A stretch of DNA of 20,015 nucleotides from an uncultured Acetatifactor sp. (GTDB taxonomy: Bacteria; Bacillota; Clostridia; Lachnospirales; Lachnospiraceae): NCBI GenBank assembly GCA_948896875.1, contig CAQUWW010000012.1, positions 26,995 through 47,009 on the forward strand. Reading direction: 5' to 3'. Within the stretch, counting starts at the first letter, position 1. Each line of letters begins with the position of its first letter. Made by a program: the position numbers and the translations under genes. The notes below the pieces were generated by a model. The model did no database searches. It was given only the letters and a program-made list of their open reading frames with translations, and was not told the origin of the DNA. This document shows positions 7,065 through 14,832 of the stretch, piece by piece.

Positions 7065-8945
7065 ATGTTGTTGGAAACCATAGAAAAAGCGAATGATATT
7101 AAAAAGGTGAAAAGAGAGGACCTGAACGTACTGGCTCAGGAGATAAGGGATTTCCTGATACAGAAGATCAGTGTGACAGGAGGACATCTGGGCTCTAATC
7201 TGGGGGCGGTGGAACTGACCATGGCTCTGCACCTTGCCCTGAATCTTCCGGAAGATAAGATTATCTGGGATGTGGGGCATCAGTCTTATACCCATAAAAT
7301 TCTCACCGGGCGAAAGAACGGTTTCGAATGCTTACGCCAATTTCATGGTCTCAGTGGTTTCCCGAAGCGCAAAGAAAGCGAATGTGATGTGTTTGACACG
7401 GGTCATAGTTCTACCTCCATCTCCGCAGGTCTTGGACTTGTGAAGGCCAGAGATATTACAGGAGGAAAGAATACTATTGTATCTGTTCTGGGGGATGGCT
7501 CGCTGACCGGCGGAATGGCTTACGAAGCGTTGAACAATGCGTCTAAGCTGGAAACAAATTTCATCATTATTTTGAATGACAACAATATGTCCATTTCCGA
7601 GAACGTGGGAGGTGTGTCCAAATATCTGAATAATATCCGGACCGCAGCCAGTTATCTGGACTTGAAAAAAGGAATTTACAATGCGCTTCAGGGAACCAGA
7701 AGAGGGGACAGTATGATCAACAGGCTCAGGAGAGCAAAGAGCAGCTTTAAACAGCTGGTGATCCCGGGCATGTTTTTTGAAGACATGGGGATTACTTATC
7801 TGGGACCCGTGGACGGCCATGACATCGGATCCATGGTATCCATCATCAACGATGCGAAGCGTGTGGAAGGCCCGGTATTGATTCATGTCCTGACCCACAA
7901 GGGAAAAGGATATGAGCCGGCGGAACGTCATCCGGCCAGGTTCCATGGAGCGGAGCCATTTGATATCCGGACAGGAGTTCCGTCTCATCCCAGAACGGAG
8001 GCAAACTACACAGATATTTTTTCTACGGTGATGTGTAAGCTGGGACAGCGGGACGAAAAAATTGTGGCGATTACGGCGGCCATGCCGGATGGAACAGGAT
8101 TGAAGCGGTTTCGCAATATGTATCCGGAACGTTTCTTTGATGTGGGAATTGCGGAGGAGCATGCTGTGACTTTTGCCGCCGGACTGGCGGCCGGAGGGAT
8201 GAAGCCCATTGTGGCAGTGTATTCTTCCTTTTTGCAGAGAGCCTATGATCAGATTCTGCACGATGTCTGCATTCAGAATTTACCGGTGGTATTCGCCATC
8301 GACAGAGCGGGGCTGGTGGGAAGCGACGGCGAGACGCACCAGGGTATATTTGATTTTACATATCTTTCCGGTATCCCAAATATGCATATCTGCGCGCCGA
8401 AAAATAAGTGGGAGTTGTCAGATATGTTGAAGTTTGCAGTGAGGCTGGGCAGTCCCATTGCAGTGCGGTATCCCAGAGGAACGGCCTACACGGGACTTTC
8501 GGAGCACAGGGCTCCCATTGAGCTGGGCAGGGCCGAGTGGATTTATGAGGAGAGGGAAATTGCTTTGCTGGCAGTGGGAAGTATGGTAAAAACCGGAGAG
8601 AAGGTAAGGGAAATCTTGAAGAAGAAGGGACATCAGGTCAGCCTGATCAATGCCCGGTTTGTAAAGCCTATTGATCAGGAGGCAGTGGAAAGGGCCTGTA
8701 AAGGGCACAGCCTGATTGTCACTCTGGAAGAAAATGTGGCCTGCGGCGGTTACGGAGAAAAAGTACTGGATTGCATGAACAGATACGGTTTTAAGAATGC
8801 TTTCCTGAATATCAGTATCCCGGATGCCTATGTGGAGCATGGTAATGTGGAACTGCTGAAGCAGGAAATCGGTCTGGATGCCGAAAGTATTGTAAATAGA
8901 ATTTGCGGGGACAGCCTGTGCCCCGGCGGCGATGCCGCAGAGTGA
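7065..8945 (+). CDS. dxs: 1-deoxy-D-xylulose-5-phosphate synthase
   Basis: DXS condenses pyruvate and glyceraldehyde 3-phosphate, using thiamine diphosphate, in the first step of the non-mevalonate isoprenoid pathway. The 626-residue length matches the family (E. coli 620). Visible features include the conserved H41 in GGHLGSNLG, DVGHQSYTHKILTGR (69-83), the thiamine-diphosphate motif GDGSLTGG (143-150) with NDNNMSIS (171-178), and the second-domain GIAEEHAVTFAAG with catalytic-type E364. DRAGLVGSDGETHQG, the typical DXS substrate region, follows. The C-terminal transketolase domain is complete. ATG 7065 is 12 bases after a GGAAGGG, which is slightly far, so the start is probable rather than certain. 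The gene is 32 bases downstream of ispA and clearly in the same operon. Confidence 0.97.
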   Translation: MLLETIEKANDIKKVKREDLNVLAQEIRDFLIQKISVTGGHLGSNLGAVELTMALHLALNLPEDKIIWDVGHQSYTHKILTGRKNGFECLRQFHGLSGFPKRKESECDVFDTGHSSTSISAGLGLVKARDITGGKNTIVSVLGDGSLTGGMAYEALNNASKLETNFIIILNDNNMSISENVGGVSKYLNNIRTAASYLDLKKGIYNALQGTRRGDSMINRLRRAKSSFKQLVIPGMFFEDMGITYLGPVDGHDIGSMVSIINDAKRVEGPVLIHVLTHKGKGYEPAERHPARFHGAEPFDIRTGVPSHPRTEANYTDIFSTVMCKLGQRDEKIVAITAAMPDGTGLKRFRNMYPERFFDVGIAEEHAVTFAAGLAAGGMKPIVAVYSSFLQRAYDQILHDVCIQNLPVVFAIDRAGLVGSDGETHQGIFDFTYLSGIPNMHICAPKNKWELSDMLKFAVRLGSPIAVRYPRGTAYTGLSEHRAPIELGRAEWIYEEREIALLAVGSMVKTGEKVREILKKKGHQVSLINARFVKPIDQEAVERACKGHSLIVTLEENVACGGYGEKVLDCMNRYGFKNAFLNISIPDAYVEHGNVELLKQEIGLDAESIVNRICGDSLCPGGDAAE

Positions 8946-8964
8946 CCTCAGGGAGGTTTCAGGG

Positions 8965-9849
8965 ATGAAAGAACGATTGGATGTGATTCTGGTAAATCGG
9001 GGATATGCCGCGTCCAGGGAAAAGGCCAGAGCTGTCATCATGTCCGGCAATGTCTATGTGGACGGGCAGAAGGAAGATAAGGCGGGAACCTTTTTTGACG
9101 GAGAAAAGATCAGCCTTGAGGTGAGAGGGAATCCCTTAAAATATGTGAGCAGAGGCGGGTTGAAGTTGGAGAAAGCTATGGAAAAATGGAAGCTTTCTCT
9201 GAACGGTATGGTTTGTATGGATATCGGCGCTTCCACAGGCGGTTTTACAGACTGCATGCTGCAGAACGGGGCCGCGAAGGTGTACGCTGTGGATGTGGGG
9301 CATGGCCAGCTGGCCTGGAAGCTTAGAAATGACCGGAGGGTGGTCTGCATGGAGCAGACCAATTTCCGATATACAGTGCGGGAGGATATCGGGGAGGAAC
9401 TGGATTTTGCCAGCGTTGATGTCTCTTTCATCTCACTGACAAAGATTTTGATTCCGGCCAGAAATTTATTAAAGGATCAGGGACGGATGGTCTGTCTGAT
9501 CAAGCCTCAGTTTGAGGCCGGAAGAGAGAAGGTTGGGAAAAAGGGTGTGGTGCGGGAGCCGGAGATCCACAGAGAAGTGGTGGAAAAAATTGTGGATTAT
9601 GCGGATTTGATCGGCTTCACTGTGCTGGATATGGACTTTTCACCGGTCAGAGGACCGGAGGGAAATATCGAATATTTGTTGTATCTGGAGAAAAACGGGA
9701 AGGCGGCACAGGCGGCCGGGGAACTCACAGAACAGACGGCCTGGGAACAGCTAAAAGGTCTGATTCGGGAGAAGACAGGTCTGTCAGGGACATCTGCCTG
9801 GGAGCGACTGATCAGGGAGACCGTGGAGCAGGCGCAGGCCTCCTTATAA
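8965..9849 (+). CDS. tlyA: TlyA family rRNA (cytidine-2'-O)-methyltransferase
   Basis: TlyA proteins 2'-O-methylate cytidines of rRNA; the older name hemolysin A is historical. The 294-residue protein has an N-terminal S4 RNA-binding domain (about 1-60, MKERLDVILVNRG and SREKARAVIMSGNVYVDG) and an FtsJ-like methyltransferase domain with the SAM motif DIGASTGGFTD (86-96). FASVDVSFISLTKILIP and LIKPQFEAGREKVGKKGVVR follow. ATG 8965 is chosen over the in-frame ATG 8932, which lies inside dxs, because GGGAGG (8951-8956) is correctly placed and homologues begin at MKERLD. The C-terminus carries about 40 extra helical residues beyond the catalytic fold. It sits between dxs and nadK, its usual place in clostridia. 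Whether 16S, 23S or both is modified cannot be read. Confidence 0.94.
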   Translation: MKERLDVILVNRGYAASREKARAVIMSGNVYVDGQKEDKAGTFFDGEKISLEVRGNPLKYVSRGGLKLEKAMEKWKLSLNGMVCMDIGASTGGFTDCMLQNGAAKVYAVDVGHGQLAWKLRNDRRVVCMEQTNFRYTVREDIGEELDFASVDVSFISLTKILIPARNLLKDQGRMVCLIKPQFEAGREKVGKKGVVREPEIHREVVEKIVDYADLIGFTVLDMDFSPVRGPEGNIEYLLYLEKNGKAAQAAGELTEQTAWEQLKGLIREKTGLSGTSAWERLIRETVEQAQASL

Positions 9850-9866
9850 GCTTTGGGGGAGAATTG

Positions 9867-10733
9867 ATGAAACATTTTCTGATCTATGCCAACAGATATA
9901 AGGATAAAAATCTGTTGATGGCAAAAAGAGTCTGTGATTTCCTTCAGCTGAAAGGACAACATGTCACAGTGAGAGCCATAGGCGGTGAGAGAGAGGAAAA
10001 GCGCGCCTCGGGGCAGGAAGAGATTCCGGCGGATATGCTGCGGAGCGTGGATTGTATGATTGTGCTGGGGGGAGACGGCACTGTGCTTCAGGCAGTCAGA
10101 GCTGTGAAAATGGGACCTGTTCCCATCATCGGAGTCAATCTGGGCACTTTGGGATACATGACGGAGGTAGAACCCTCCGGCCTGGAAGAGGCGCTGGAAC
10201 GCCTGATTGCAGGGGATTATGTGCGGCAGAGCCGCATGATGATCGACGGACGGATCACTTTTCAGGATGGCGGAGGCAGAGAAGACTGGGCTTTGAACGA
10301 TATTGTGATTTCCCGGAGAGGCTCGCTGCAGATTATACGTTTTGCCATTTATGTGAACGGCCAGTTTCTGAACAACTATCACGCGGACGGGATGATTGTG
10401 ACGACGCCAACCGGCTCAACCGGCTATAATCTTTCCGCAGGAGGGCCGTTGGTGGAGCCTGGGGCAGAGCTGATGATGCTGACTCCCATCTGCCCTCATT
10501 CGCTGAATCAGAGAAGCATTATTCTGTCTCCGGAGGATATCGTGGAGATCGAAATCCCTGAGTGCAGGGAGGGCGGGGAACAGCCGGTGGAGGTAAGCTT
10601 TGACGGGAGCCATGTGATTCCGCTGAGGACGGGAGATAAAATAAGTGTGGCACGATCAAAAAGAGTGACAGAATTTATCAGATTGAACCAGGTCAGCTTT
10701 CTGGAGGTACTGCACAGAAAGATGCAGGAATAG
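9867..10733 (+). CDS. nadK: NAD kinase
   Basis: NadK phosphorylates NAD to NADP using ATP or polyphosphate in the cytoplasm. The 288-residue length is normal. Motifs seen are GGDGT (68-72), with the catalytic Asp, then NLGTLGYM (91-98), the NE/D-like segment ALNDIVISR, and TPTGSTGY (180-187). The start is taken as ATG 9867; a TTG three bases upstream would add one residue only. A GGGGGAG ribosome binding site lies at about 9855-9861. The gene is 17 bases after tlyA and 18 bases before argR, so it is an internal operon gene. Nothing is missing or unusual. Confidence 0.96.
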   Translation: MKHFLIYANRYKDKNLLMAKRVCDFLQLKGQHVTVRAIGGEREEKRASGQEEIPADMLRSVDCMIVLGGDGTVLQAVRAVKMGPVPIIGVNLGTLGYMTEVEPSGLEEALERLIAGDYVRQSRMMIDGRITFQDGGGREDWALNDIVISRRGSLQIIRFAIYVNGQFLNNYHADGMIVTTPTGSTGYNLSAGGPLVEPGAELMMLTPICPHSLNQRSIILSPEDIVEIEIPECREGGEQPVEVSFDGSHVIPLRTGDKISVARSKRVTEFIRLNQVSFLEVLHRKMQE

Positions 10734-10751
10734 TGTGATGTGGAGGCATCG

Positions 10752-11234
10752 ATGAAGAAGAAAAGACAGGCAAAAATACTGGAAATGATACAAAAGCAGG
10801 ATGTGGGAACCCAGGAGGAACTGGCAGACCGGCTGAAGGAAGAAGGATTTCCGGTGACCCAGGCCACCATATCCAGGGATATCCGGGAGCTGAAGCTGTC
10901 TAAGATGTCCACAGAAAAAGGGGGACAGAAATATATTGTGCTGGAGCACAGCGGCGGCCACCTGGAAAATAAATACGTCCGTGTACTGCAGGAGGCCTAC
11001 TCCTCTGTGGATACCGCCCAGAATCTGGTGGTGATCAAGACCGTGTCCGGTATGGCAATGGCAGTGGCCGCGGCTCTGGACGCCATGAAATTTCCGGAAG
11101 TGGTGGGATGTATCGCCGGAGATGACACGATTTTTGTGGCGGTACGTACCCTGGAAGAGACCCGGCTTCTGAGAGAAAAGGTGCGCATGATTATTGCAAG
11201 AGAAGAAAGTCTGAATCAGCAAAAGACAACGTAA
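10752..11234 (+). CDS. argR: Arginine repressor ArgR
   Basis: ArgR (AhrC) is a hexameric, arginine-dependent regulator of arginine synthesis and breakdown genes. The 160-residue protein has an N-terminal winged helix with TQEELADRLKEEGFPVTQAT followed by SRDIRELKL (about residues 20-50). The C-terminal oligomerisation and arginine-binding domain contains the typical IAGDDTIFVAVRT. ATG 10752 is chosen over GTG 10740 because GGAGG at 10742-10746 sits 5 bases before it and the protein then starts MKKKRQAKI. ArgR between nadK and recN is the common clostridial and bacillar arrangement. I saw no clear ARG box near its own start, so autoregulation cannot be claimed. Confidence 0.95.
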   Translation: MKKKRQAKILEMIQKQDVGTQEELADRLKEEGFPVTQATISRDIRELKLSKMSTEKGGQKYIVLEHSGGHLENKYVRVLQEAYSSVDTAQNLVVIKTVSGMAMAVAAALDAMKFPEVVGCIAGDDTIFVAVRTLEETRLLREKVRMIIAREESLNQQKTT

Positions 11235-11271
11235 GCGGGCATGTCGGAGAAGGGGATAAAGGAGAGAGGAA

Positions 11272-12963
11272 ATGCTGCAGAGTTTACATGTGAAGAATTT
11301 GGCGCTGATGGAAGAGACAGAAGTGGAATTTGGCCGGGGATTAAATATCCTGACCGGGGAGACCGGCGCCGGAAAATCGCTGCTGATCGGGAGCGTGAAT
11401 CTGGCGTTGGGAGGCAAGTTTGAGAAAGAAATGCTTCGCAGAGGTGCGGAAAGCGCTCTTGTGGAGCTTGTCTTTGCCAGTGAGGACGAAAGAGTGCGTC
11501 AGAAACTGCTGGCGTTGGAACTGGAGCCGGAAGAAGATGGCACCGTGATTATCAGCCGGAAGATGCAGACGGGCAAAAGCATTTATCGGCTGAACGGAGA
11601 GACGGTGACGGCAAAGCAGGTAAAGGAACTGGCGGAGCTTTTGATTGATATTCATGGTCAGCACGAGCATCAGTCTCTGCTTCACAAGAAGAAGCATATG
11701 GAAATCCTGGATGCTTATTGCGGGGAAGCGTATCTGCAGGCGGCAGAAGCGGTGGAGAATGCATACAGAGAGTGCAGAGAGTTGACAAAAGCGCTGGAGG
11801 AAGAGGCTATGGATGAGGACACCATGGCCAGAGAGCAGTCCCTGGCAGAGTTTGAGCTGCAGGAGATAGAGCAGGCACAGCTGCAGCCGGGTGAGGATGA
11901 GGAACTGGAACGGCGATACCGGCTTATGATCAATGGGAAAAAAATAACGGAGAATCTGGCGGAGAGCTACCAGTACACCGGAAGCGACTTTGAAGCAGGA
12001 GCAGGCAGTGCGTTGAGCAGGGCTTTGCGTGCGCTGCGCAATGTGGCGGGCCTGGACGGACGCCTGGGTGAGCTGGAGGATCAGCTGGCCGAAATTGACA
12101 GTCTGCTCGCCGATTATAATCGGGATCTTGCCGACTATATGAGTGACTGCGAGTTTGACGACGAGACTTTTCAGGAGGTGGAAGACCGGCTGAATCAGGT
12201 GAATCATCTGAAGGAGAAATATGGGCGGTCCATAGAGAATGTGCTTGCTTACGCCAAAGAAAGACAGGAGCTGCTTCTGAAAATAAGTGATTATGATGTC
12301 TATATGCGGCAGCTGGAAGAGAAGCTGGAAGCTGCGAAAGCGCGGCTGGACACGGCCTGCGCAGTGCTGTCGGATATCCGCCGGAAAAATGCTTCGGTGC
12401 TTACGAAAAAGCTGAAGACGGCGCTGGAGCATCTGAATTTTGCCGCGGTGAAGTTTGAGATCGCGGTGAACCGTGCCTCTGCCATTACGGCAAAGGGATA
12501 TGACGATGTGGAATTTCTGATTTCCACCAATCCAGGAGAGGGGCTGAAACCTTTGGGCCAAGTGGCCAGCGGGGGAGAGCTTTCCCGGGTGATGCTGGCC
12601 ATCAAGACTGTGCTTGCAGGAAGAGACTCCATCGACACCCTGATATTTGACGAGATCGATGCCGGCATCAGCGGCAGAACGGCCTGGAGGGTGTCCGAGC
12701 AGCTGGATATGGTGGCTCATGCCCATCAGGTGCTCTGTATCACACATCTGCCGCAGATAGCCGCCATGGCGGACAGACATTTTGTGATTGAGAAAAGCAG
12801 CAGTGCCGACAATACCATTACGGATATCCGTGTGTTGGAGGAAGAAGAGAGTCTGGGAGAACTTGCCAGGTTATTGGGCAGCGATACGGCGACGGAGGCG
12901 GCGCTGTCCAATGCCAGGGAGATGCGGACTCAGGCTGTCACACATAAAAAAATTAAGAATTAA
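11272..12963 (+). CDS. recN: DNA repair protein RecN
   Basis: RecN is an SMC-like ATPase that gathers DNA ends at double-strand breaks during recombinational repair. The 563-residue length is typical. It has Walker A GETGAGKS (29-36) near the N-terminus, the Q-loop region LLIDIHGQHEHQSL, and two long coiled-coil halves (about residues 150-350). The ABC signature SGGEL (433-437) and Walker B LIFDEIDAGISG (from 457) follow. ATG 11272 has a good GGAGAGAGGA ribosome binding site. RecN closes the housekeeping part of the cluster; no terminator is evident after it. A 479-codon open frame exists on the opposite strand but shows no protein-like features. Confidence 0.96.
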   Translation: MLQSLHVKNLALMEETEVEFGRGLNILTGETGAGKSLLIGSVNLALGGKFEKEMLRRGAESALVELVFASEDERVRQKLLALELEPEEDGTVIISRKMQTGKSIYRLNGETVTAKQVKELAELLIDIHGQHEHQSLLHKKKHMEILDAYCGEAYLQAAEAVENAYRECRELTKALEEEAMDEDTMAREQSLAEFELQEIEQAQLQPGEDEELERRYRLMINGKKITENLAESYQYTGSDFEAGAGSALSRALRALRNVAGLDGRLGELEDQLAEIDSLLADYNRDLADYMSDCEFDDETFQEVEDRLNQVNHLKEKYGRSIENVLAYAKERQELLLKISDYDVYMRQLEEKLEAAKARLDTACAVLSDIRRKNASVLTKKLKTALEHLNFAAVKFEIAVNRASAITAKGYDDVEFLISTNPGEGLKPLGQVASGGELSRVMLAIKTVLAGRDSIDTLIFDEIDAGISGRTAWRVSEQLDMVAHAHQVLCITHLPQIAAMADRHFVIEKSSSADNTITDIRVLEEEESLGELARLLGSDTATEAALSNAREMRTQAVTHKKIKN

Positions 12964-12985
12964 AACTGAAAAATTTCACATACTA
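12957..12985 (+). promoter_or_regulatory. Candidate forespore (sigma-G/sigma-F type) promoter of spoIVB
   Basis: CATACTA at 12979-12985 is a perfect match to the sigma-G -10 consensus of Bacillus. A GAATTA (12957-12962), 16 bases upstream, is a plausible -35. spoIVB of B. subtilis is known to be transcribed in the forespore by sigma-F and sigma-G, so location and type agree. The -35 overlaps the recN stop and is only moderately similar, so the call is tentative. Confidence 0.5.
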
Positions 12986-12987
12986 GA

Positions 12988-13012
12988 AACGGTACAACTG
13001 TGAGAAACCGTT
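12988..13012 (+). other. Short hairpin in the spoIVB leader
   Basis: AACGGT 12988-12993 pairs with ACCGTT 13007-13012 around a 13-base loop. It abuts the spoIVB ribosome binding site (TAGGAG 13012-13017). If transcription starts just after the candidate promoter, this stem would be the extreme 5' end of the mRNA. There is no T-tract, so it is not a terminator. Confidence 0.4.
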
Positions 13013-13026
13013 AGGAGTATGTGAAT

Positions 13027-14400
13027 ATGAAGAGGAGCAATAAGACAGGAAGAAGTATTCTAAATAACAGCGAAGGGTTGAAAAAGCAGGCAGGCAACGA
13101 TATGGTTGTTCTTCTGCAGAATTGGAAGAACCGGGAAAAGAGATATAAGATTTACCGTGCTTTTTTGAGTCTGATGCTGACAGTCAGTTGTCTGGGCCTG
13201 ACAGGTCTGCTCTATTATTATATCGATAACAGTATTCCTTCTGTGCTGAATGTGCGGGCGGGGGAAGAAGAGTCTATTTATCTGGGAGTGCCGGCCAAGG
13301 CAGATATCGTCTCGGTAAGTGATCAGGGAGTCAGCAATATTCCCCGTGAAGCCGTGGAAATCGATCTGAGCAGGCCGGTCACCTTGAAAGCGGCGATGGA
13401 ATCCAGCTATCAGATGCAGGTCAAGCTGTTCGGTTTTTTATCCTTCAAAAATGTGAATATTCAGGTAATTGAAGACCAGGAATTGATTCCAATAGGGACA
13501 CCCATCGGCATTTATGTGAAGACGGATGGTGTGCTTGTGGTGGGCACAGGAGAGTTCCAGGGCAGTGACGGCATCAGCTATTCTCCGGGGAAATATATTC
13601 TGAAATCCGGTGACTATATTCGAAAGATGAATGGGGAAATCGTGACTGAGAAGGATGATTTTATCAGACGTGTGGAAGAAAGCGGCGGGGCTCAGATACG
13701 TCTGACACTGGAACGGGACGGCGAGCTGATGGAAGTGGAGATCAAGCCGGAGCAGGATGTGGCCGGCAAGTACAAAATCGGAGTCTGGGTGCGGGATAAT
13801 GCTCAGGGGGTGGGTACTATGACTTATATTGACAGCCATGGAAATTTTGGCGCCTTGGGACATGGAATCACCGATGTGGATACCAGCACTTTGATGCATA
13901 TGGAGGGAGGAACCCTCTATCAGACGGATATTGTTGAGATTCAGAAAGGAACCTCCGGAAATCCCGGTGAGATGACAGGGATGATTATTTATTCGGATGA
14001 CCGGATTCTGGGAGATATCACGGACAACAGTATCCGGGGTATTTTCGGCGTCTGCAACAGCAGGGCGCTGGAGCTGGGGGCTGGGGAGCCTCTGCCCATC
14101 GGGCTGAAACAGGAGATCGAGGAAGGAGTGGCGCAGATCCTCTGTACAGTGGACGGGACCACGAGATATTATGATGTGGAAATCACGGCGGTACATCTGG
14201 ATCACGACAATGTGAACCGGGGAATAGAGCTGACTGTGACGGATCCGGACCTTCTGGCGGTGACCGGAGGTATCGTGCAGGGAATGAGCGGCAGCCCCAT
14301 TATCCAGAACGGAAAGTTCATCGGGGCCGTGACTCATGTGCTGGTGCAGGATTCCCGGAAGGGGTATGGAATTTTTATTGAGAATATGTTGGAGCATTGA
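13027..14400 (+). CDS. spoIVB: SpoIVB sporulation peptidase (S55 family)
   Basis: SpoIVB is a serine protease made in the forespore and secreted into the intermembrane space, where it triggers processing of pro-sigma-K. The 457-residue protein has one N-terminal membrane segment (about 45-65), a PDZ domain (about 150-250) and the S55 catalytic domain. H279 (ALGHGITD), D406 (VTDPDLL) and S421 (GMSGSP) occupy the places of H236, D363 and S378 of B. subtilis; the His-to-Ser distance of 142 residues is identical. I prefer ATG 13027 over GTG 13021 because TAGGAG (13012-13017) is 9 bases away rather than 3. It is followed by a terminator and not by spo0A, its usual neighbour. Its presence is the main evidence for a spore former. 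Confidence 0.95.
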   Translation: MKRSNKTGRSILNNSEGLKKQAGNDMVVLLQNWKNREKRYKIYRAFLSLMLTVSCLGLTGLLYYYIDNSIPSVLNVRAGEEESIYLGVPAKADIVSVSDQGVSNIPREAVEIDLSRPVTLKAAMESSYQMQVKLFGFLSFKNVNIQVIEDQELIPIGTPIGIYVKTDGVLVVGTGEFQGSDGISYSPGKYILKSGDYIRKMNGEIVTEKDDFIRRVEESGGAQIRLTLERDGELMEVEIKPEQDVAGKYKIGVWVRDNAQGVGTMTYIDSHGNFGALGHGITDVDTSTLMHMEGGTLYQTDIVEIQKGTSGNPGEMTGMIIYSDDRILGDITDNSIRGIFGVCNSRALELGAGEPLPIGLKQEIEEGVAQILCTVDGTTRYYDVEITAVHLDHDNVNRGIELTVTDPDLLAVTGGIVQGMSGSPIIQNGKFIGAVTHVLVQDSRKGYGIFIENMLEH

Positions 14401-14420
14401 GGGGCGAGGCAGACAGGGAA

Positions 14421-14458
14421 AGGGAAAAGCGTGGCAAAGAGCTTTGCTTTTCCTTTTT
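14421..14458 (+). terminator. Rho-independent terminator after spoIVB
   Basis: GGAAAAGC (14423-14430) pairs with GCTTTTCC (14446-14453) around a 15-base loop, which itself holds a GCAAAG/CTTTGC alternative pairing. It runs directly into TTTTT (14454-14458). Located 20 bases after the spoIVB stop, it would end the housekeeping/spoIVB transcript and separate it from the cas operon. Confidence 0.75.
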
Positions 14459-14726
14459 ATGGTTATGTGGTTCAAGCTGAAACACTCATTTCAGAGAACA
14501 GCTGTACTTGGATGACAAGAAGTTTTTTGTTTTTAGTGATATTTCTGTAGCAAGGCTTGGCTAGCATCAGACATGCTATGAACAGAAGAATTGATATGAA
14601 ATACGTTATTTGGAAGAAATGTACAAAGAAAGAGATTTAGAGGAAGAGAAGGGGAATAGACATATATTGTTGTAAAATATTTATAAATTTGCAATAATTC
14701 TATATAACATTTTTTGTGTATAATGA
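14459..14726. other. AT-rich intergenic stretch with no recognisable gene
   Basis: No open frame here has a ribosome binding site and protein-like content. AT-richness increases toward the cas promoter. A small perfect inverted repeat TAGCAT/ATGCTA (14562-14567 and 14573-14578, 5-base loop) is present without a T-tract. No CRISPR repeats, tRNA or insertion-sequence ends were seen. The composition contrasts with the coding regions on either side and fits a junction between ancestral chromosome and an acquired defence locus. Confidence 0.6.
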
Positions 14727-14755
14727 TTGACAAATGTTCTTTGAATAACTATAAT
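14727..14755 (+). promoter_or_regulatory. Consensus sigma-A promoter for the cas operon
   Basis: TTGACA (14727-14732) and TATAAT (14750-14755) are both exact consensus hexamers separated by exactly 17 bases, in a very AT-rich context that could also provide an UP element. Transcription would begin near 14762, leaving a leader of about 70 bases before cas3. A strong constitutive promoter is predicted unless it is repressed. Confidence 0.85.
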
Positions 14756-14781
14756 TCTAATTAACATCAAAAAAACCATAA

Positions 14782-14799
14782 TAATTTTAGCCAAAATTA
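14782..14799. promoter_or_regulatory. 18-bp dyad in the cas leader, possible operator
   Basis: TAATTTT (14782-14788) and AAAATTA (14793-14799) form a perfect 7-bp inverted repeat around AGCC, about 20 bases downstream of the predicted transcription start. It could be a repressor operator or a weak RNA hairpin. An all-A/T stem would be unstable as RNA, which favours a DNA site if it is functional at all. Chance occurrence in AT-rich DNA is quite possible. Confidence 0.35.
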
Positions 14800-14832
14800 A
14801 GAGATATTACAATAGCATAAGGGAGGAAGCCT

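Noticed and set aside
11341..12780. A 479-codon open frame on the minus strand opposite recN.
   Set aside because: It mirrors a fully conserved RecN, has no ribosome binding site or recognisable domain, and its His/Leu/Gln-rich content is typical of antisense shadow frames.
13438..14475. A 345-codon minus-strand frame opposite spoIVB.
   Set aside because: Sense SpoIVB has all catalytic residues at the correct spacing; the antisense frame begins in the terminator region and looks like a codon-bias artefact.
14481..14564. A short plus-strand open stretch that reads like a protein tail (REQLYLDDKKFFVFSDISV).
   Set aside because: Only 27 codons between stops, no start codon or ribosome binding site, and no family I can name. 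It might be a remnant of a lost gene but cannot be supported.
14689..14724. A second promoter-like pair (TTGCAA and TATAAT at 14719-14724) upstream of the main cas promoter.
   Set aside because: The spacing of 24 bases is too long for sigma-A and there is no extended -10.
14533..14733. A 66-codon minus-strand frame in the AT-rich gap.
   Set aside because: No ribosome binding site, composition driven by AT-rich DNA, and it runs into the cas promoter.
14401..14832. Searched for CRISPR repeats, tRNA genes or insertion-sequence ends next to the cas operon.
   Set aside because: No regularly spaced repeats, cloverleaf or terminal inverted repeats were found; the array, if any, should be beyond cas7.
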